From Xanthostigma xanthostigma (Eukaryota > Arthropoda > Insecta > Raphidioptera > Raphidiidae): a stretch of DNA of 64,000 nucleotides. Below, one piece after another: positions 31,435 to 43,313 of the stretch. Position numbers and translations under genes: made by a program. Below the pieces are notes generated by a model. The model was not told the DNA's origin, ran no database searches, and saw only the letters and a program-made list of their open reading frames with translations. The stretch's first letter is position 1; each line of letters starts with the position of its first letter. The stretch covers positions 18,494,001 to 18,558,000 of the forward strand of contig OY754469.1 of NCBI GenBank assembly GCA_963575645.1, read 5' to 3'.

Positions 31435-32203
31435 TCAAACCGCTTCCGACAACATACGTTGAATGATCATCAACCCTGCACTATTAGGATGAACTCCATC
31501 TCTGAAACATTAGAAATGTATCTTTGGTACAGTATTTTTAAAAGCTAAATCATTAAAAATAGCGGCTATAGTAAATTGTTTTAATATTTTTAATATTAAT
31601 ATAATATGGTCTCCAAAATATGATGTTATTGTCTTCACCATGTATAAAGGGAAGTCATTGCAATGGGTTCGAAAATAAAAATCAACGGGGTAACTAATAT
31701 TAATTAAATTAATTTTTAAGTATTACAGACCTTTCGTGTAGATTGTCATTATTTTTTTTAAATTCATTATATAGGTATATCAACTATATGCACACAGGAT
31801 ATTTTTGAACACAATTCTAAAATTATTGTGTTAATTGGTGTCACATCGTATTTCTTTAATGGCGGTATGGTACATATCAGAATTTTTTTTGTCCCCATTT
31901 TCATCAAATCATTACTGTCCATTTTAATGCTCTTTTAAAAGTTGTTGAATTTGTGCCTTTTATGACATCATTTGTCCCTATCATGATTACTAAGGTGGCA
32001 TTCCTAGCATCAAAGTGCCACATCGAATTATCACTTTGGGAAAACCTTAGCCTTCTTTTTAAATTTAAAATCGTCTGTCCTCCAATACAGAGATTTATGC
32101 ATATTTTATTGTTTCCACTTTTAAAATTATCCATCCCCATGTTTGTTAGCGTTCTCCTTAAAATACTATCTCCCAAAAAGAAATCTATTTCTTTCAACTC
32201 CAT
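31435..32203 (-). pseudogene. Decayed SGNH/GDSL hydrolase-like frame
   Basis: From ATG 32203 the minus strand reads MELKEIDFFLGDSILRR, the block-I motif with the catalytic Ser (GDS); then LCIGGQTI (block-II Gly); then LVIMIGTNDV (block III, G.ND); then the frame stops at 31904. Downstream, in a region with a stop at about 31510, the frame AIFNDLAFKNTVPKIHF-stop-CFRDGVHPNSAG carries the block-V D..H pair (DGVH) and ends at 31435. All four SGNH blocks are thus present in the right order and spacing, but frames are broken. Such domains occur in host esterases and in some retroelement proteins; the source cannot be told here. Inactive as it stands. Confidence 0.6.
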
Positions 32204-34249
32204 TATGATTAACTCAGGAATACGTTTCTATAATAGAAGTGTACAAATTCTCAAATTATTATTATTATTGTTGTTTAAATTTTAAACGGTTTATTAACTC
32301 TAATAAGATATGACATTTTTTGGGTAGATGGCGCGATTCGCAAGCTTAACGTCTAGCCAGAGATGTCTAGCTCAGTGGCTCTTATATTATGTAAAAAGTT
32401 CAATATGTAATCGATACAAATCACTTTTTTATTTTTAAATACGTCTCATTATTCATATCTTTTAAACTGTACAAACGAAAAGCAAAAAAACAATAACAAT
32501 TAAGGTACCGTGAAATTAGTTTAATGATTTCAATGTACCGTTAGAATAAAAAAAGTTTGATAGCCACCGCCGCAGCTAATAATTTAACCTATAATATTTT
32601 GACATTTACACAGAACATACACTTTTATTTTTTATTTATGAAGTTACTTATGCGTAAAAATCACTATGTGAGTAGGTACTATGTGATAAAACAATTATTC
32701 GTTTTTCATTGAATATACTATATCTAATTCATTCATACTTTAATTCAAATTGATACCTGTCCCGGAAGTCTGGTTCCTAAAGAATTTCAAATGAACATCG
32801 CACGAAATATTAAATTATCTAAAATTATGCAAAATTATGCAAAAAAGGTATTTTTAACGTATTTATAGCATTGGAAATTATGTTATTTACAATTAAAAAA
32901 CGAATTATTAAAGTTTAAAGCAAATTTCATATAAATTAGAAAATTATTGAGAAAGAAATGTAATTAACAAAAAAAATGGTTTTTTAAGCAAGCCAGCAGA
33001 AATTAATTTATTACGGTCAAATGCATATATTTAGCAATATTTCTTTTACGCCAGTCGGAAAGATAATTGATCGACGTACAAATTTCTTCGATAGTTTTTT
33101 TTTCTAGCTCGAATTTTATAGAAGTTACGGAGGTTTGTTTGACATATTGTGGCCAAAAGGGCACTAATTTTTTAGTTACACAAATTAAACTCTGCAAGAC
33201 TCTTGCCATGGTGGGAACGCATCCGTGGCCAAAATTTGATCGAAAACAGATTTCAGTTACTCGAGATAACATACGACAAAGGAAAAATACATACAGGATT
33301 CGTGCGAATTTTATATACATCGCTTCGATGTATAATAATATATACTTAATAATGATACAATAATATTCGATAATATATTACCGTATTTTGATAAGACATC
33401 CTGATTTAACGACACAATATCACCTCACTCAGTAGCACATATCTACAAAGACGAAATGTTTAAAATATAATTTTTGATTATAATTAATAGGCAAAATGTG
33501 GATATATTTTAATTATCATAATTTATAATACATTTAAAAGGATTTATTAACTAACCTACATTATATTTCCCGTTACAAAATGCAGCAAAAATTGATTATG
33601 TTTGATACAAAAACAATTGTTTTCATTTTAAACGTCAAATAGTTGTCCAAATAAAAAAAGAATTTCGATTAATGCTCCGTCTTTGTCGCACTCACTAACT
33701 TATATCTCCTTCTCAACTTCCAATATACGAAACGTAACTCTCTCTTACAATCTTCACTAACTTATATCTCCCTCTCGACTACCGTTCGGCTCGAACGATC
33801 ACGCACCGTTCGCCTCGTCTGATGATGCACTTCCGTAAACGCTTTCGTCAGGCATTTACCAGCTTACTCGCCAGGTCAAGCGTGCTTAAAGAAGTTTTAC
33901 TTCAAAAACCTTTAATTATACTATCATTTTTAACTTTATAATGAAACGTATCTGGCCATTAAAAAATGGTACAGCACAATATGTTCACTGTGAACGGCGC
34001 AAGGTATAATTTTTGTTTGGGGACTAATAATTTAAATCGAAATCGCGTTAACAAGTATTAAATAGTAATTTGAGCGATCGTTTTGATGGTTCAATTTACC
34101 GTTAACGAATCAGAGCGTTCAAGCCTACTTCGTACTTGTATTAGGTTTATTACCTACCTACACGGTCATATTTTCAATCTGTATCCGACACTCACACTGA
34201 AGTCATGTACATAACGTAATGAAGGGTTGTATTCGGAATGAAGTGAAAC
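32204..34249. other. No gene recognised
   Basis: AT-rich. The 105-residue frame on the minus strand at 33003-33320 has moderately protein-like composition (VTEICFRSNFGHGCVPTMAR) but no motif that I know. A direct repeat CACTAACTTATATCTCC lies at about 33691 and 33753. Confidence 0.4.
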
Positions 34250-34750
34250 GTTCAGTATTTTTAACCGACTTCAACAAAAAGGAGGAGGTTCTATGTTCGT
34301 CTGTATATATTTTTTTTTATGTATGTTCACCGATTTCTCCGTCAATTATGGACCGATTTTCAAATTTTTTTTTTATTCGAAAGAGTGCACCTCAGAGGTG
34401 GTTTCATCGGAACCAAATCAGGATCTGATGATGGAATCCGGAGAGATCGAGGGAAACTCTCAAATTTCAAAGGCACGCATAATGTTTATTATGTATGTTC
34501 ACCGATTTTTAGTGTTAGATTCATACTAAAAAGAGAAAAATTAAATATTTTTAACAAAAAAATTGAACCGACTTCACACTAAAAAGTAAAAAATAATTGC
34601 GTAGATATTGAAATGTTTTGGAGTCGGTGTCAGCCAAAATGAAATCTATTCCGAGAACTACACCGACTCCAAAACATTTCAATACGCAATTATCTTTTAT
34701 TTTTTAGCGTGAAGTCGGTTCAATTTTTTTGTTAAAAATATTTTTTGATT
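34250..34750. repeat. Dispersed insect repeat with palindromic end
   Basis: Begins TTTTTAACCGACTTCAACAA and AAAGGAGGAGGTTCTATG, a block that I recall as highly repeated in many insect genomes. Its right part is an inverted repeat: 34550-34640 (TTGAACCGACTTCACACTAA ... TTTTGGAGTCGGTGT) against 34660-34742. Central spacer about 30 bp. Open frames across 34219-34582 are read through repeat and not supported as genes. Confidence 0.7.
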
Positions 34751-36493
34751 TGATCGATCGTCATTCATGTTTCTAAATTTAATTTAACTATTGAAATAAA
34801 TATTTTTATTAATAATTGTGCACAGTAATTTAGTCAAAACAAACGTGAAAGGAATAAAGAACTGTCTCTGGACAGTATTATTATGGATAATGAATCTCCA
34901 TTTTCCATGAGTATTATCATAATATTCTAATACTGAGATAAACGTAACAAAATATACTTAATGCGCATGTCAGTTTTCACAATTTCTTTTTGGTTTCATG
35001 TCCACAAACGATCACATATTCGGTTGGAACCAAATATTTAATAACTTCTATATTGCTAGTGTCCGTAAGTGGAAGCGTGGCCCATGAAGTGAGAATAAAA
35101 AAAAACCAGCCGCTCTTTTGTTTTATGGATCTGTCAGAACTAAACTAGTTCGGCATGCTTCGATTAATTTTTACATGACGTGGAACATATTACGTATAGC
35201 AACGAATAGCAAATATCATATTGAATACTAGCTATTACCCGCGTCACCTCACCGATATCAGAAATTTTATTTTCTTTATTATAATCAAATGTCAACATTT
35301 CTGAAGTTGGAATTGTCCCGTCGCCCAATTGGCTGGAATTTTTTTCAGAATATCTGCCCATTTTCTATGCATCACTGCTCAAAACAAAATAATCGTACGA
35401 GTGTTTATTCTGAACGCAGCCGCGGACAGTACTTAATGTATATTATATTATGTGCATGTGTATTTGTGTGTAGGTGTACCAATGCATGGTCTGCATTGGG
35501 TTAGGTTAGGTTATAGCAATTACGCTTAAATCCCTTTGATTGATCGCGTTTTGTTCACGTCGACGTGACCTATGCAAATAACGCATTTCTTTGTTCATGC
35601 ACTGTATAGGTGTCATAAATTGTCAAGAAGTATTTATTTATTCACTCGCACTTATACTTTTATTGTTAGCAATAATTGCTGTATTATTAAGAATGTGAAA
35701 AATTGCGTGATTAGCTCTTTAGTCAAATAAAAAAGAACGAAAATTGCGAGTAGAACTCGCGCCCTGAGGATTCAATACCGTTATAGTAATTTAACAAAAA
35801 AATAAGTTTGTCACGAACTAATTATACATTGAATTAGACATTAGTTTACTTTGATTTTTTCATTCTGAGATTCGGATTCCGAAAAAATGCTGCGAGATAT
35901 ACAGGTTACTTTTAAGTTGATTCTTCTTTTTCAGCGTGTAGAAATCAAATAGACGAACAAATACTGGCACCATAAAATATGGTACTGGCACCAGGCACCG
36001 TCGTCGTATTTTCAGAAGACGGGCATAATGGCGATAGAAACTGTGTGTTCGTAAGTGCGGAAGCATTTATTTCAAGCTTTATCGCAACTTGAAATGGTAA
36101 ATAATAGTGTCGGGAGGATGAAAGACAAAAACAGATTTGTGGTGAGCTAAATCTTTGTGATCTCGGTACAACGCTCTCTGTTCACAATTAGGAGATTCCA
36201 TTGTATATATACGCATTTGATTGCACCCATAGAGCAGTTCCCCTTTTGTAATTTTGCCGCCAACATGTATTTGACAAACCATTGACTTACAGCTTGTTTA
36301 ATGGAATATCTGCATACGTGCATGTCATAGGCGCCGGATTTTTAAATTCTCTAAAGTAGGAAAGATTTAAAACGAAGACATATTTAAAGGCTTTTTTTCA
36401 CATAGCACTTGCCATACTTTTAATTAAAATAAATTTAAATGTAAGCCTTAGAAGAAAGTAATGTAGAAAATAAAAAAAAAATTAAAATATATT
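34751..36493. other. No gene recognised
   Basis: Spacer. A GGGTTAGGTTAGGTTATAG tract (35498-35516) has two and a half copies of the insect telomere motif TTAGG, too short to call. Frames at 35860-36066 and 36079-36282 have no known motif. Confidence 0.4.
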
Positions 36494-36566
36494 TGCCCAA
36501 CGCGGGGCTTGAACCCACGACCCTGATGTTAACAGGCGCATGCTCTACCGACTGAGCCAGCCGAGC
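36494..36566 (-). tRNA. tRNA-like gene, Lys-type body with GTT anticodon position
   Basis: 73 nt on the minus strand, GCTCGGCTGGCTCAGTCGGT at the 5' end (A box GGCTCAGTCGGTAGAGC) and B box GGTTCAAGCCC. The acceptor pairs over seven positions with several G-U wobbles (GCTCGGC / GTTGGGC), discriminator A. A T-run follows 16-30 nt downstream. Outside the anticodon arm it closely matches tRNA-Lys(CTT) as I recall it. In the Lys register the anticodon loop is CTGTTAA (GTT, Asn) with a stem having three mismatches; an alternative register gives a 4-bp stem and AAC (Val). Likely a tRNA pseudogene or SINE head and not a working tRNA. Confidence 0.6.
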
Positions 36567-36594
36567 TTGTGAATGTTCAACGCTGATATTGATA

Positions 36595-36835
36595 TATTTA
36601 GTTAGGGCATTTCACCTAAATAGAAGTTATTTTTGACATACATTTTGCAACATTTTTTATTGATGCTCCGCTCCTATTAGTTGTAGCGTGATATTATATA
36701 GCCTATAGCCTTCCTCAATAAATGGGCTATCCAACAAAAAAATTTCAATTTGAATCAGTAGTTCCTGAGATTAGCGCGTTCAACCAAACAAACAAACAAA
36801 CTCTTCAGCTTTACATTTTAGTATAGATTAAAATC
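36595..36835 (-). repeat. Helitron-like repeat, 5' part
   Basis: Shares TTGATGCTCCGCTCCTATTA, GCGTGATATTATATAGCCTA and CTGAGATTAGCGCGTTCAAC with 61140-61310, each copy ending in AAACAAACAAACAAACT..TTCAGCTTTA. Minus orientation starts ..CTATACTAAAATGTAAAGC. The partner 3' half is absent here. Confidence 0.65.
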
Positions 36836-37505
36836 GCTTTGAATATAATTGTATACGTTACACCTACAGAAAGAATTCAGTATGTCGCGTGCCCCCATGT
36901 AACGACGGATCAGGTGCGTCGCTGATCTTTGCAAATTATATCACCGACCTGCGCGTGGGATGTATATGTCGCCAGTTCAAAGTTGACTGAATGTAACTAT
37001 GTAATCAACGATGAATTCAACAAACCACAGTCACCACCTTTCGTCACTGACAGTCATTTAGTTAGCTACAGTTACCGTGTAGGCAATATAGTTATTGTAG
37101 GAACGTAACCTGACTGTTTCTTAACACAAAATGATGTGAATGTCCAAAATATTTTCTTTCTACTGTAATGTAGAAATTGGGGACTAGTTTGTGGCGACGT
37201 GAAATTAAGTGTTGACAATGATCCTAATTCTTTATTTAGTAATTCAATATTTAATTTCATTACATTTGCCGTTTCTACTCTAAAATTCCTGAGGCGAGAT
37301 TTCTCGAGAAAGTCTTTAGTCGAGACGGGAAAAAAAATCAACGCCTCGAGAACTCGAAAAATCAATTCCATGCGCTAGGTAACTAAACAAACACCCATAA
37401 ATGTTTTGTTAAACAAGTTTTTATAGTTATCTAAAATATATGTACTTGTAATTTTGCTGATTAAATTTTAATAATTATTTTAGAAGTAAAACTTCTTGAC
37501 GCATG
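36836..37505. other. No gene recognised
   Basis: AT-rich spacer leading to the hAT element at 37514. A 99-residue minus frame (37072-37371) shows no motif. Confidence 0.4.
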
Positions 37506-37513
37506 CTTGATGA

Positions 37514-37954
37514 CAGGGCCGGATTAACCTACACGCTAAATACGCTGAAGCGTAGGGCGGCACTCTTCGGAGGGGCGGCAGGCACGGTCGCAAAAAAAAT
37601 AAATAAAATGATTTCTAACTAACGAAATGACGGTCTGTCTTGAACCTCCAATCGGTATCAGATATTAAGTACTAAGTGATATAATATACACAGCACGTTA
37701 TCAGGGGCGGGAGGCAACGTTTTCCCTCGAACATGAGTCTTGGTAGGATAAATGAGAACCTAGTTCAAACCTAGTGTATTTGCGGGCTACTAAAGCAAAT
37801 ATATGCGGAATGATGGAATGATTTGAAAGTTTGACAATATATAGGTGTTATGCTGCCGGAAAAATTTGACTGTTCGCTATCCGTACAGAACTAAGTAAAG
37901 TGGGCGGCAAGCCTGTTTTAGCGTATAGGCGGCACTTGGTATAATCCGGCACTG
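37514..37954. mobile_element. Non-autonomous hAT (441 bp)
   Basis: An exact 8-bp duplication CTTGATGA lies at 37506-37513 and 37955-37962. Termini are CAGGGCCGGATTAACCTACA and the inverse of GGTATAATCCGGCACTG. GGCGGCA motifs lie near both ends. No transposase frame. Confidence 0.92.
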
Positions 37955-38254
37955 CTTGATGATACGAAGTTAGTTTGAAGCCTAGGTAACCTCTTTGAGG
38001 ATGAAGTGGGGGTCGTACTATTGTATGAAGTTACTCTTTCATGGCTAGACAGTTGGGCCGATTAGGATGAAATTTAATATGGAGATAGTTTAAACTCTGG
38101 GGAAGAATACAAACTAGTTTTTATTAAAAAATTAGCACCTGAGGGAATTTAATGCGTTCTCATAAGGTTAAGAGAGGGTGGTTTAGATACTTTAATGCGA
38201 AATCCAATATGTATATAATGGTCACGTTTACAAGTTTCTCATCTCGGTTGAAGG

Positions 38255-38545
38255 ATTGTTAGAGCTATTATAATTAGTGGCAAATCTAAAGGAGACAGTG
38301 TTTTAGTACCACGAACACCAATTATACCAACGGATTTGCCGATTCAATTTAAAAGACAACAATTTACATTAAAAACTGCTTTTGGAATAACTATAAACAA
38401 CGCCCAGGGACAAACACTGGTAGCTGACATTCACTTAGAAAAAAAAAACATAATATTTTACGCACGTAAGCAAGTCACATACAGCTTGCATACGTGTATC
38501 GAATCCACACGGGAAGCGTTTCTCTTTTTGTCTGATCCAGGTTAA
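38255..38545 (+). pseudogene. Helitron helicase C-terminal remnant
   Basis: A frame open from about 38255 to the stop at 38545 reads IVRAIIISGKSKGDSVLVPR, then TPIIPTDLPIQFKRQQFTLK, then TAFGITINNAQGQT. This matches the end of the PIF1-type helicase of Helitrons: a PRI.L.P.D.PF.FKR.QFP...AF..TINK.QGQT block (motif VI region). The following part, where the family has a VA.SRV motif, is degenerate. There is no start codon and no Rep or upstream helicase motifs. It is a 97-codon tail of an autonomous Helitron, in keeping with the many short Helitron-like repeats here. Confidence 0.82.
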
Positions 38546-38960
38546 TTTACCCACCTAGCACGCCTAAAAAGGTTTCACTTCGAAACCCAAAACTATTTTA
38601 TCCATGGCCGCATTTTTGTAAGAAAAACGCTTATTTTACTCAATAATATATTCACCCGCCATTAAGCTTACATTGTTTTTTTTTTTTTTTTATATCAAAC
38701 TTATAATCTAGAATCTAGGTTCTAAACACTAATGACTAAAGCTCCATTATTATAATTTGAATCTATAATATGATTAAATACAAAAGTATAAACACATAGG
38801 TATATGTTTAGGAATTTTTTTTTCATTTTTTTTTCATTTCATAATATTATAACATTAATCATGTTATCAATGCAATAATATTATAATGAACGTCAGAAAT
38901 ATCATACGTATTTATACGTTTATGTATGTATTACATTTTTTGAATACTACTTTAACAAAT
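38546..38960. other. No gene recognised
   Basis: Low-complexity AT-rich DNA with T-runs (38674-38691). Confidence 0.45.
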
Positions 38961-38964
38961 TAAT

Positions 38965-39095
38965 AACTGTTCAATAAATAAAGTTATCAACCAATTTTTC
39001 AGACAATTATATTGACAAAAATATATAATTTTAATTCAATAAATTTGTGTTTCGGTCCGGATTTGGATTTTCTTCAGAATTAAGCTAACAAATAT
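38965..39095 (-). repeat. Penelope-like terminal fragment with degenerate hammerhead core
   Basis: The + strand has CAATAAATAAAGTTATCAAC, AATTTTTCAGACAA, then GTTTCGGTCCGGATTTGG and TTTTCTTCAG. On the minus strand this gives CTGAAGA, a short stem region, then GAAAC: the hammerhead order. Stem II pairs only partly here. See the better copy at 61308. Confidence 0.55.
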
Positions 39096-39599
39096 AAAAA
39101 TTAATTAGTAATTAATTTCTAATAGAATTCAGTTTCAGATTTTTTAATTAGTAATTGACTACCAACAAAATAAAACTTTTCATAAATATATTTCTGCTCG
39201 AAATTATATTTAAAAAAAAGACACAATTTCTGATTTTAATAAAATTAAAATCTCACAATAAAAGACAGATAAACATTTACTTGTTTCATATTTCATTATT
39301 CAAGCACATTTTAACTAATTAAAAGTCACAAAAAAAGGATTCCATAAATACACTAATTTATGTTATCAAAGAAATAATCTGAAGTCGACTTGGACGAATT
39401 AAAAAGAACAAAATAAAACCAAACCAGATTACTTATAACTTTTATGAAAAACACATATTTGTAGTCGCAAAGCAAAGTGGATTTTTATGTTTTACACTCA
39501 GAGCCGACAAGTAATTTAGTATAAATTATATTGAATGAAATTATTCACCTTGCTGTGCATCACGCTTTTATAAGTAGAAAAATGCTTAAAACTAACGAA

Positions 39600-39870
39600 C
39601 GAATTTTCATACGGTTTTCACTAATGGAAAGAGCGATAAGGTTACTGCATATAATTTGTAAATATTTTATACAAAATGGCTGAACTATGACGTTGTTTGT
39701 AAAAAAAAACTATTTTTGTACGCTTACATGGCTAACGCTGGCCAAATCTTTAAAAATACTCGAATACATCGAAACAATGTACTTTGATAGTTCTGCTGTG
39801 TAGATGGGAAAGTCAATATAATATTTACAGAGCAGTTTTGCATCCAGGTGAAACCGAGATGGACACTAGT
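39600..39870. repeat. Dispersed Helitron-like repeat, copy 2
   Basis: Related to 21720-21975 by CTAACGCTGGCCAAATCTTT, ACTTTGATAGTTCTGCTGTG and GTGAAACCGAGA..ACTAGT. It carries an extra 30 bp after TATTTTATACAAAATGGCTG relative to the other copy. Confidence 0.65.
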
Positions 39871-40277
39871 TAAATATTAAATTGTCAAAAATTGTACATA
39901 ACCCACTTTGTCTTGTGACCATAGATATATAGTTGACATAAGCGTGTTTAATGGCTATTTACATGCAGCAATTTGGGGTGACCGGTATTATCACGCTTGC
40001 GATAACATTCTATAACACAAAATGTAAATGAACCAGTGATTTGGGCTTAACTACATTGCTTGTATAAATACTAGTTAAAGTTGGAAAAATGAACAATCGA
40101 ATTAACAGTTTGATTCACATAGAGAAAATTAAAATCTGAACAGTGTGAATGTTTCAAAATATATTGTTTGCACGTCTCCCTATAAAACAGATGCTAGTGT
40201 AAACTAATATTATAAAGGTAAAGTTTGTAAGTTTGGATATAGAAGTAATTATCTGAAACTTCAGGATGGACATAGAC

Positions 40278-42129
40278 CAGGGGTCGGCAAACTTTTGAGA
40301 TAGAGATGTCAGTAATGTAACTACCCGTTACTAAGTACCGCGTACTTACCAAGATCCGAAGTACCGGGTATTCAATTGAAAAAGTACCCGTTACTTCGTT
40401 ACTTCGTGTATGAATAGGTACAAATACCGAGAGATCCGGCTCTATGTGTACACATTACACAAATACATGCACTGGCGTCTGCCGTCTGGCACTGCTATAT
40501 GAAACTTACAAATACAATACGGTACAGGGCGATACAAAATACAGATGCAGTACGACGTAGGTGAGGTGTATCAAACTGACGCTAAAGGCAGTTCAGAAAT
40601 CAGAATCCCTTAATAATATTTAGCCATGTCCCGGTTTCCCTTAGAGTTAGAAACAGAAATAAGATTTATTTTTTCAAATATGTACATAATTTGTTATTAC
40701 ATGTCACAATTTTATGACGACACTGTATCTGCAATTGTAATAGGTATCTGACTTTAGAAGTAGGAAAAAAATATAACACGACATTTTGAATAAAAAAAGA
40801 ATTTACCTACTGTAGATTGCACATAACTATTAAACTAATAACTAAATTATATTTATTTGGTTCAGTATAATACATAATAATTTTTTATAATCCTAAAAAA
40901 ATCAAAACGATACAGTATCCATATTGTACACTATACACATACAGATCGGTTTCAAAATATAGACACGACTGCGTTGTAGAATGTAGAATCAGTGAATTTC
41001 CTACACTATAGGACACTAGGACAGTGTATAAGTACAGTTTTGTTTAGTTTGTTCAACATAAAATGCGTACACTGATTACTTTAGGAATTTTCCAACTACC
41101 AAATAAACAAAACTGGCATATAAGTGCAATTATAAAAAAAATTTAATTCGTAATTTATAAGTTCGTAATACCTAATTGTAGTTTGCACGGTTCATAGGAT
41201 TCTGCCATTTAGGTACATGATTTTTTGTCTGTCAGTTTGTTTTAGTTTCACTCACCTACACAATATAAAATATGATATCTGTATTGTCTGTACTTAATTT
41301 TCGAATTATCATAAAATTCTTTCACGGATGTCTGTATAAATTGTCTGTAAAGAAAACGTTACAGAGAAACTCGATATTCACAATCCGAAATTGACATTGG
41401 TTAATGGTTAATATTATACAATATGCAAATTATATTATTTAAATACTACAAAAAATAATTCGCTTTACTCACAAAAAATGATAAAGTTTCAACTTAATTA
41501 TTTGCATAACTTTCAATTAGATAACATTGTTTTCATTGTTGTATGAAAGGAGGTTGCATATTGTACCTAAACGACGTGCTATAATGTACCTACCAATACG
41601 TTAATACCAATACCTTATGTATGCAGTATGCAATCGGTATTAAGTAACGAATACCGGCTGGCGGCTATAGGTATTACTATAATACAGGATTAGTTATACC
41701 TAGAGCCGGTTCTCAGCATCTTAAAGTACCGGGTAAAAGTAACGGGTAGAAAGTAACGGGTACTCGATATAAAAGTACCGGGTACCCTAAATACATAAAA
41801 GTACCGATACTTGACAACACTATTTTGAGACGGAAGAGCCAAAATTAACAATTTACAAAATTTCCCAGTTTTTAAAGAGCCACTAAATATTTTCGTTTCA
41901 CTATTATAGTATTTGCTTATATAGGTATAATATATATATCCGAGGACGACACGTCGCGACGGGGGCGGTGCGGGTAAGACGTGAGTTGAAATCATCATGG
42001 ATCGCTTGGACGATTTTTAAGGGTTTATATTATAATAAAATAATTATTTTTGGCTTATGGAAATGGAGAGCCGCAACTTTACATAAAAAAGCCGCATACT
42101 GCTTGCAAGTCGCAGGTTGCCGACCCCTG
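40278..42129. mobile_element. Outer hAT element (carrying another hAT)
   Basis: Termini CAGGGGTCGGCAAACTTTTG and the inverse of GCAGGTTGCCGACCCCTG. Duplication ACATAGAC (40270-40277) / ACATAGGC (42130-42137), seven of eight matching. The sister repeat at 44165 has the single intact site. 1852 bp long, of which 1522 bp plus an 8-bp duplication come from the inner hAT; only about 322 bp are its own. Confidence 0.9.
40301..41822. mobile_element. Inner hAT element nested in the outer one
   Basis: An exact 8-bp duplication TTTTGAGA lies at 40293-40300 and 41823-41830. Termini TAGAGATGTCAGTAATG and TAGTGTTGTCAAGTATC (right end inverted). Repeated AGTACCGGGTA / AGTAACGGGTA motifs cluster near both ends (40325-40400, 41725-41805). 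1522 bp, with no transposase frame seen. Confidence 0.85.
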
Positions 42130-42165
42130 ACATAGGCTATAATTCTAAATACTATCGCGTTGAAA

Positions 42166-42695
42166 CAGTGGTTCTTAACCGGTGGTCCTTGAGAACACCC
42201 GAAATGGTCCACGAAGTCATCATACAATTATTGAAAATATTAAATAAATGACGAGTGTTCCGTTCGCATTTGTTTCAGTCCAACTTCGTTATTATGAGTG
42301 ATTATACTAATTCTGAATTTTAAGGTTATCAACAAAATTTGGGCAAAATTCATTGGAGACTACGAAGGTTTATAAAATAAACGCTCTTGATTTTAATACG
42401 AAATAAAACGAAATAATATACCAAACCAGTCATGTAAGTTTGATGAATCTAGTAGGTATGTTTTTAATCATTATTTACTTTGTCCCAGCAGTGGCGTAGA
42501 TACGGGGGTGGGGGATCTAGAATAGCTGCACCACTTCCAAGCAGCAAAATTTGTCTCTTTTCAAAGTGTATTGTTAACAAAACGGGCGGAATACAACCTA
42601 TAATGATTTACATCACCGCCCAACAGTTGGTGGTCCATGGCAAGTCAAAAATTTAGTCAAATGGTCCCTCATCACAAAAAGGTTAAGGACCACTG
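42166..42695. mobile_element. Third non-autonomous hAT (530 bp)
   Basis: Termini CAGTGGTTCTTAACCGGTGG and the inverse of AAAAAGGTTAAGGACCACTG. Duplication CGTTGAAA (42158-42165) / CGTTAAAA (42696-42703), seven of eight matching. It inserted only 36 bp from the outer hAT, into the same host repeat. Confidence 0.9.
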
Positions 42696-42765
42696 CGTTA
42701 AAATATAGGCGCTTTTCGTGGAGACCAATTTTGCAACGTAACTCGACGAAAAATGGTAGCAAACT

Positions 42766-43313
42766 ACAAAGGACCCCGCACAGACCTTATGGGATTTGGT
42801 TCTCGGTTAAATTGATCGAAAATGGTTTTATTTTATATAGTTTAAAAATCACTAACAAAGTGTCCATGGACGCATAGCCTAAAAATCGATCGATTTTTAG
42901 CTACACATAATATGTTTAACGAGATTTTAGATATAGGGATATCCATTGCATTCACAAACATGTTCCATGTTAAACTTTTGTGCTTTTTTTTTAGAAATAG
43001 AAAAATAGTCGAAAACTAGGTAGTATTGGAAGTTGTCACCCTGTATAAAATAAGAATGTCATATTCGGATTCAGCCCACTCGAAAACATATTTCTAGAGC
43101 TTAGGATTTTTTAAGATGATGAATTCAATGGATATCCCTATATCTAAAATCTCGGTAAACATATCTGTAGCTAAAAATCTATTGATTTTTAGGCTATGCG
43201 CCCTTGGACACTTTTCTTAGTGACCTTTATAAAATAAAACTATTTTCGATCAATTTAACCGAAAACCAAATTCCATTAGGTTTGTGCGGGGTTGTTTCTA
43301 ATGAAGTATTTCC
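42766..43313. repeat. Foldback repeat C (arms about 190 bp)
   Basis: The left arm 42766-42955 and the right arm 43125-43313 are inverse copies at roughly 85-90%. Blocks are CGGTTAAATTGATCGAAAAT, GCATAGCCTAAAAATC, GAGATTTTAGATATAGGGAT and ATCCATTG. Spacer about 170 bp. Confidence 0.87.

Larger units (their letters stand above)
40196..42767 (+). repeat. Helitron-like repeat split by two hAT insertions
   Basis: The host repeat survives as three pieces: 40196-40277, 42130-42165 and 42696-42767. Read across the insertions after removing one duplication each, they give CTTCAGGATGGACATAGG..CTAT..ATCGCGTTAAAATA..GCGCTTTTCGT, as in the uninterrupted copy at 44165-44417 (minus). The Helitron-like 3' end is lost where foldback C begins. 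Confidence 0.85.

Noticed and set aside
33003-33320. 105-codon minus frame with fairly balanced composition
   Set aside because: No motif recognised and overlapped by an equally long plus frame; kept only as spacer.
34219-34582. Three overlapping frames of 69-87 codons
   Set aside because: Read through a dispersed insect repeat in three frames; no coding signal.
35498-35516. TTAGG telomere-like tract
   Set aside because: Only two and a half copies; expected by chance or as a small internal repeat. No subtelomere context.
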